Below, piece after piece: positions 61,807-64,000 of a stretch of DNA of 64,000 bases. The stretch is from an uncultured Limosilactobacillus sp. (GTDB taxonomy: Bacteria; Bacillota; Bacilli; Lactobacillales; Lactobacillaceae): the NCBI RefSeq assembly GCF_934202705.1, contig NZ_CAKPYE010000010.1:19576-83575 (forward strand), read 5' to 3'. A model generated the notes under the pieces. That model saw only the letters and a list, made by a program, of their open reading frames with translations, had not been told where the DNA came from and did not search any database. How positions within the stretch are numbered: position 1 is the stretch's first letter; each line of letters begins with the position of its first letter. The position numbers and the translations under genes are program-made.

Positions 61807-61834
61807 TTGTAATTGCGAAAGATGATGATATACT
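61807..61834 (+). promoter_or_regulatory. groESL promoter
   Basis: TTGTAA (61807-61812) and TATACT (61829-61834) are spaced 16 bp. The CIRCE element begins 12 bp after the -10, covering the transcription start. Confidence 0.65.
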
Positions 61835-61845
61835 AAGAAGTGTGG

Positions 61846-61872
61846 TTAGCACTTAACAGCTATGAGTGCTAA
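61846..61872. promoter_or_regulatory. CIRCE element (HrcA operator)
   Basis: TTAGCACTT, nine spacer bases and GAGTGCTAA match the CIRCE consensus except for one base in the left arm. An extra AGTGCTAA half-site is at 61888-61895. HrcA would repress groESL until heat stress. hrcA is not in this window. Confidence 0.92.
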
Positions 61873-61932
61873 CAGTCACTACTTAATAGTGCTAAATGAT
61901 TACAGAAATTAATGATATTTGGAGGGATTAAC

Positions 61933-62217
61933 GTGTTAAAACCATTAGGAGATCGCGTGGTTCTGAAGGCCGCAGAAGAAAAAGAAGAAACTGTTGGAGG
62001 CATTGTATTAGCTTCTAACGCTAAGGATAAGCCAACGACCGGTGAAGTGATTGCTGTTGGCGATGGTCGGATTCTTGATAACGGGACCAAGGTTCCAGTT
62101 AGTGTCAAGGTTGGCGATACTGTCCTTTTTGATAAGTACGCTGGCAACGAAGTGGAATATGAAGGTAATAAATATTTGGTTGTTCATGACAAGGATCTAG
62201 TTGCGGTTGTTGATTAA
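61933..62217 (+). CDS. groES: Co-chaperonin GroES
   Basis: This 94-aa protein starts MLKPLGDRVVLKAAEEKEET and has the mobile loop VGGIVLASNAKDKP that contacts GroEL. The GTG at 61933 follows GGAGGG; an in-frame ATG at 61912 lies upstream of the ribosome site. The length equals normal GroES. groEL follows after 52 bp. Confidence 0.97.
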   Translation: MLKPLGDRVVLKAAEEKEETVGGIVLASNAKDKPTTGEVIAVGDGRILDNGTKVPVSVKVGDTVLFDKYAGNEVEYEGNKYLVVHDKDLVAVVD

Positions 62218-62269
62218 TTAAAGTTGATCAATCCAATTAAAACTAACATTAATAATGAGGTGAAAATTT

Positions 62270-63904
62270 ATGGCAAAAGATTTGAAATTTGGCGAAGATG
62301 CGCGGAAGTCAATGATGGCTGGTGTTGACAAGCTTGCTGATACTGTTAAAACAACCATTGGTCCAAAAGGTCGGAACGTTGTTTTGGAACAAAACTATGG
62401 TTCACCAACGATTACAAATGATGGTGTGACGATTGCTAAGAGCATTGACTTAGATAACCATTTTGAAAACATGGGTGCTAAGTTAGTTGCTGAAGTTGCT
62501 TCCAAGACCAATGACATTGCTGGTGATGGTACCACTACTGCCACAGTTTTAACGCAAGCAATTGTTAACGAAGGAATGAAGAACGTCACTGCTGGTGCTA
62601 ACCCGGTTGGTGTTCGTCGCGGAATTGAAAAAGCAACGAAAGCAGCTGTCGCAGCATTACACAAGATGAGTCATGATGTTAAGACTAAGGATGACATTGC
62701 ACAAATTGCTTCAATTTCTGCTGCTAATCCAGAAGTTGGGAAACTGATTGCTGATGCTATGGAAAAGGTTGGTCATGATGGTGTTATTACCATTGAAGAC
62801 TCACGTGGTGTTGAAACCAGTGTTGACGTGGTTGAAGGAATGAGCTTTGACCGTGGCTACATGTCTCAATACATGGTTACAGATAATGATAAGATGGAGG
62901 CTGATCTCGATAATCCATACATTTTGATTACTGATAAGAAGATCAGCAACATCCAAGATATCTTGCCATTATTGCAATCAGTTGTTCAAGAAGGTCGTTC
63001 ACTCTTGATTATTGCTGATGACATTACTGGTGAAGCATTACCAACACTTGTTTTGAACAAGATTCGGGGAACCTTTAATGTTTGTGCTGTAAAGGCGCCT
63101 GGCTTTGGTGATCGGCGGAAGGCCCAATTACAAGATATCGCCATTTTGACTGGTGGTACGGTAATTTCCGATGACCTTGGTATGCAACTGAAAGACGTTA
63201 CTGTGGATCAATTAGGTCAAGCTAACAAGGTTACAGTGACGAAGGATGCAACTACTATCGTTGATGGTAGTGGTGACAAGAGTGCCATCGCTGAACGAGT
63301 TGATCAAATTAAGCAAGCAATTGCCAAGACGACTTCTGACTTTGATAAAGAAAAGCTTCAAGAACGGTTAGCAAAGCTTTCTGGCGGGGTTGCCGTTGTT
63401 AAAGTTGGTGCCGCAACAGAAACTGAATTGAAGGAAAAGAAGTACCGGATTGAAGACGCTTTGAACGCTACCCGGGCAGCCGTTCAAGAAGGATTTGTCC
63501 CTGGTGGTGGAACTGCCTTAGTAAACGTTATTCCTGATATTGAAGCGATTGAAAAGGACGTTTCTGGAGATGAAGCAACTGGTGTTAATATTGTGAAGAA
63601 TGCTTTGGAAGCACCGGTTCGTCAAATCGCTGAAAATGCTGGGGTTGAAGGTTCAGTCATTGTTAACCAATTAAAGAACGAAAAGCCAGGTGTTGGTTAC
63701 AATGCTGCTGATGGTAAGTTCGAAGACATGATTGGTGCTGGGATTGTTGACCCAACCAAGGTTACGCGTTCCGCATTACAAAACGCTACTTCAGTTTCAG
63801 CATTGTTGTTGACAACTGAAGCGGTAGTTGCCGATAAGCCAGAACCTAAGGATGCAGCACCTGCTGCTCCACAACCAGGTGCCGGCATGGGTGGCATGAT
63901 GTAA
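62270..63904 (+). CDS. groEL: Chaperonin GroEL
   Basis: This 544-aa chaperonin subunit has ATP-site motifs TIGPKGRNVVLEQ and NDIAGDGTTTATVL. The apical domain includes KAPGFGDRRKAQLQDIAILTGG, and a Gly-Met tail (GAGMGGMM) ends the protein. It forms 14-mers with GroES and folds newly made proteins. AGGTG precedes the ATG. It ends the groESL operon and is followed by a terminator. Confidence 0.98.
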   Translation: MAKDLKFGEDARKSMMAGVDKLADTVKTTIGPKGRNVVLEQNYGSPTITNDGVTIAKSIDLDNHFENMGAKLVAEVASKTNDIAGDGTTTATVLTQAIVNEGMKNVTAGANPVGVRRGIEKATKAAVAALHKMSHDVKTKDDIAQIASISAANPEVGKLIADAMEKVGHDGVITIEDSRGVETSVDVVEGMSFDRGYMSQYMVTDNDKMEADLDNPYILITDKKISNIQDILPLLQSVVQEGRSLLIIADDITGEALPTLVLNKIRGTFNVCAVKAPGFGDRRKAQLQDIAILTGGTVISDDLGMQLKDVTVDQLGQANKVTVTKDATTIVDGSGDKSAIAERVDQIKQAIAKTTSDFDKEKLQERLAKLSGGVAVVKVGAATETELKEKKYRIEDALNATRAAVQEGFVPGGGTALVNVIPDIEAIEKDVSGDEATGVNIVKNALEAPVRQIAENAGVEGSVIVNQLKNEKPGVGYNAADGKFEDMIGAGIVDPTKVTRSALQNATSVSALLLTTEAVVADKPEPKDAAPAAPQPGAGMGGMM

Positions 63905-63954
63905 TTAAATTTTGATTTAAATGAAGGGGCTGTGACATAAGTCCTTTATAATAA

Positions 63955-64000
63955 ATGAACCGTTCGGAATTCTCAAAATTCCGAACGGTTCTTCTTTTTT
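63955..64000 (+). terminator. Terminator after groEL
   Basis: GAACCGTTCGGAATT (63958-63972) is inverted at 63977-63992 and followed by TTCTTTTTT to the window end. It is preceded by GGGGCTGTGACATAAGTCC, which may be part of a dispersed 3' repeat. Confidence 0.85.

Noticed and set aside
61881..61896. Second complete CIRCE before groES
   Set aside because: Only one arm (AGTGCTAA) is present; the left arm is missing.
1..64000. CRISPR array, prophage, IS element, tRNA or rRNA genes
   Set aside because: No regularly spaced repeats, phage structural genes, transposase genes, cloverleaf sequences or rRNA signatures were seen.

Overview
The window looks like a chromosomal segment of a low-to-medium GC lactic acid bacterium, most likely a Limosilactobacillus/Lactobacillus relative. 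The evidence is the peptidases PepN and PepC, a bifunctional AdhE, a class Ib ribonucleotide reductase, a GPH-type sugar symporter beside a GH36 alpha-galactosidase, a Rex redox repressor, a short SRP RNA, and strong AGGAGG-type ribosome binding sites. I see no rRNA, tRNA, CRISPR array, prophage or intact insertion sequence. The genus is inferred from gene content and order, not proven.

Layout. 1-4.9 kb (+): the end of an MFS transporter, then a phosphoglycerate mutase, an alpha/beta hydrolase and pepN. 4.9-8.0 kb (-): pepC, a sugar O-acetyltransferase, rpiA and a small GNAT. 8.1-17.4 kb (+): dut, radA, a PIN/TRAM membrane protein, cysS, mrnC, rlmB, a sigH/comX-like sigma factor, rpmG, secE, nusG, rplK and rplA. 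This is a conserved translation and transcription block, but it has no gltX before cysS. 17.5-19.1 kb (-): a SteT-like serine/threonine exchanger behind an unusual leader. 19.2-20.3 kb (+): L10 leader, rplJ and rplL. 20.4-24.2 kb: thrC divergent from hom-thrB. 24.2-29.1 kb: alpha-galactosidase and symporter (-) divergent from a LacI regulator (+). 29.1-31.3 kb: a UPF0340 protein, a PNPOx-like flavoprotein and a pyridoxal/HMP kinase-like protein. 31.3-37.9 kb (-): adhE, then nrdHEF. 38.1-45.8 kb (+): tadA, SRP RNA, dnaX, ybaB, recR, yaaL, tmk, darA, holB, yabA, rsmI and an acyl-ACP thioesterase. 45.9-51.7 kb (+): a polyphosphate cluster (Ppx-like, Ppk, Ppx), then galE. 51.9-58.9 kb (+): tsaB, rimI, tsaD, an unexplained small ORF, pyruvate carboxylase and birA. 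59-64 kb: an ABC-F protein (-), rex, groES and groEL (+).

How the genes work together. Several regulators or their sites can be read next to their targets. A near-perfect Rex operator sits at the adhE promoter, and rex itself is at 61 kb. Two NrdR-like boxes exactly 32 bp apart lie upstream of nrdHEF. A CIRCE element precedes groESL, and CcpA/LacI-like palindromes lie between the alpha-galactosidase operon and its regulator. BirA follows pyruvate carboxylase, its likely biotinylation substrate.

The most striking observation is upstream of the SteT homologue (18.93-19.13 kb, minus strand). A 24-residue leader ORF has a strong ribosome binding site and six serine codons in an eight-codon stretch. 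It is followed by mutually exclusive hairpins and an intrinsic terminator, laid out as in the enterobacterial trp/his attenuators. I propose that this is a serine-sensing, ribosome-mediated transcription attenuator controlling serine/threonine transport. Other points worth a second look are a cysteine-containing small ORF before cysS, a degenerate Ppx paralogue beside Ppk, candidate L1-binding mRNA sites in the rplK-rplA operon, and a structured leader before the sigma factor.
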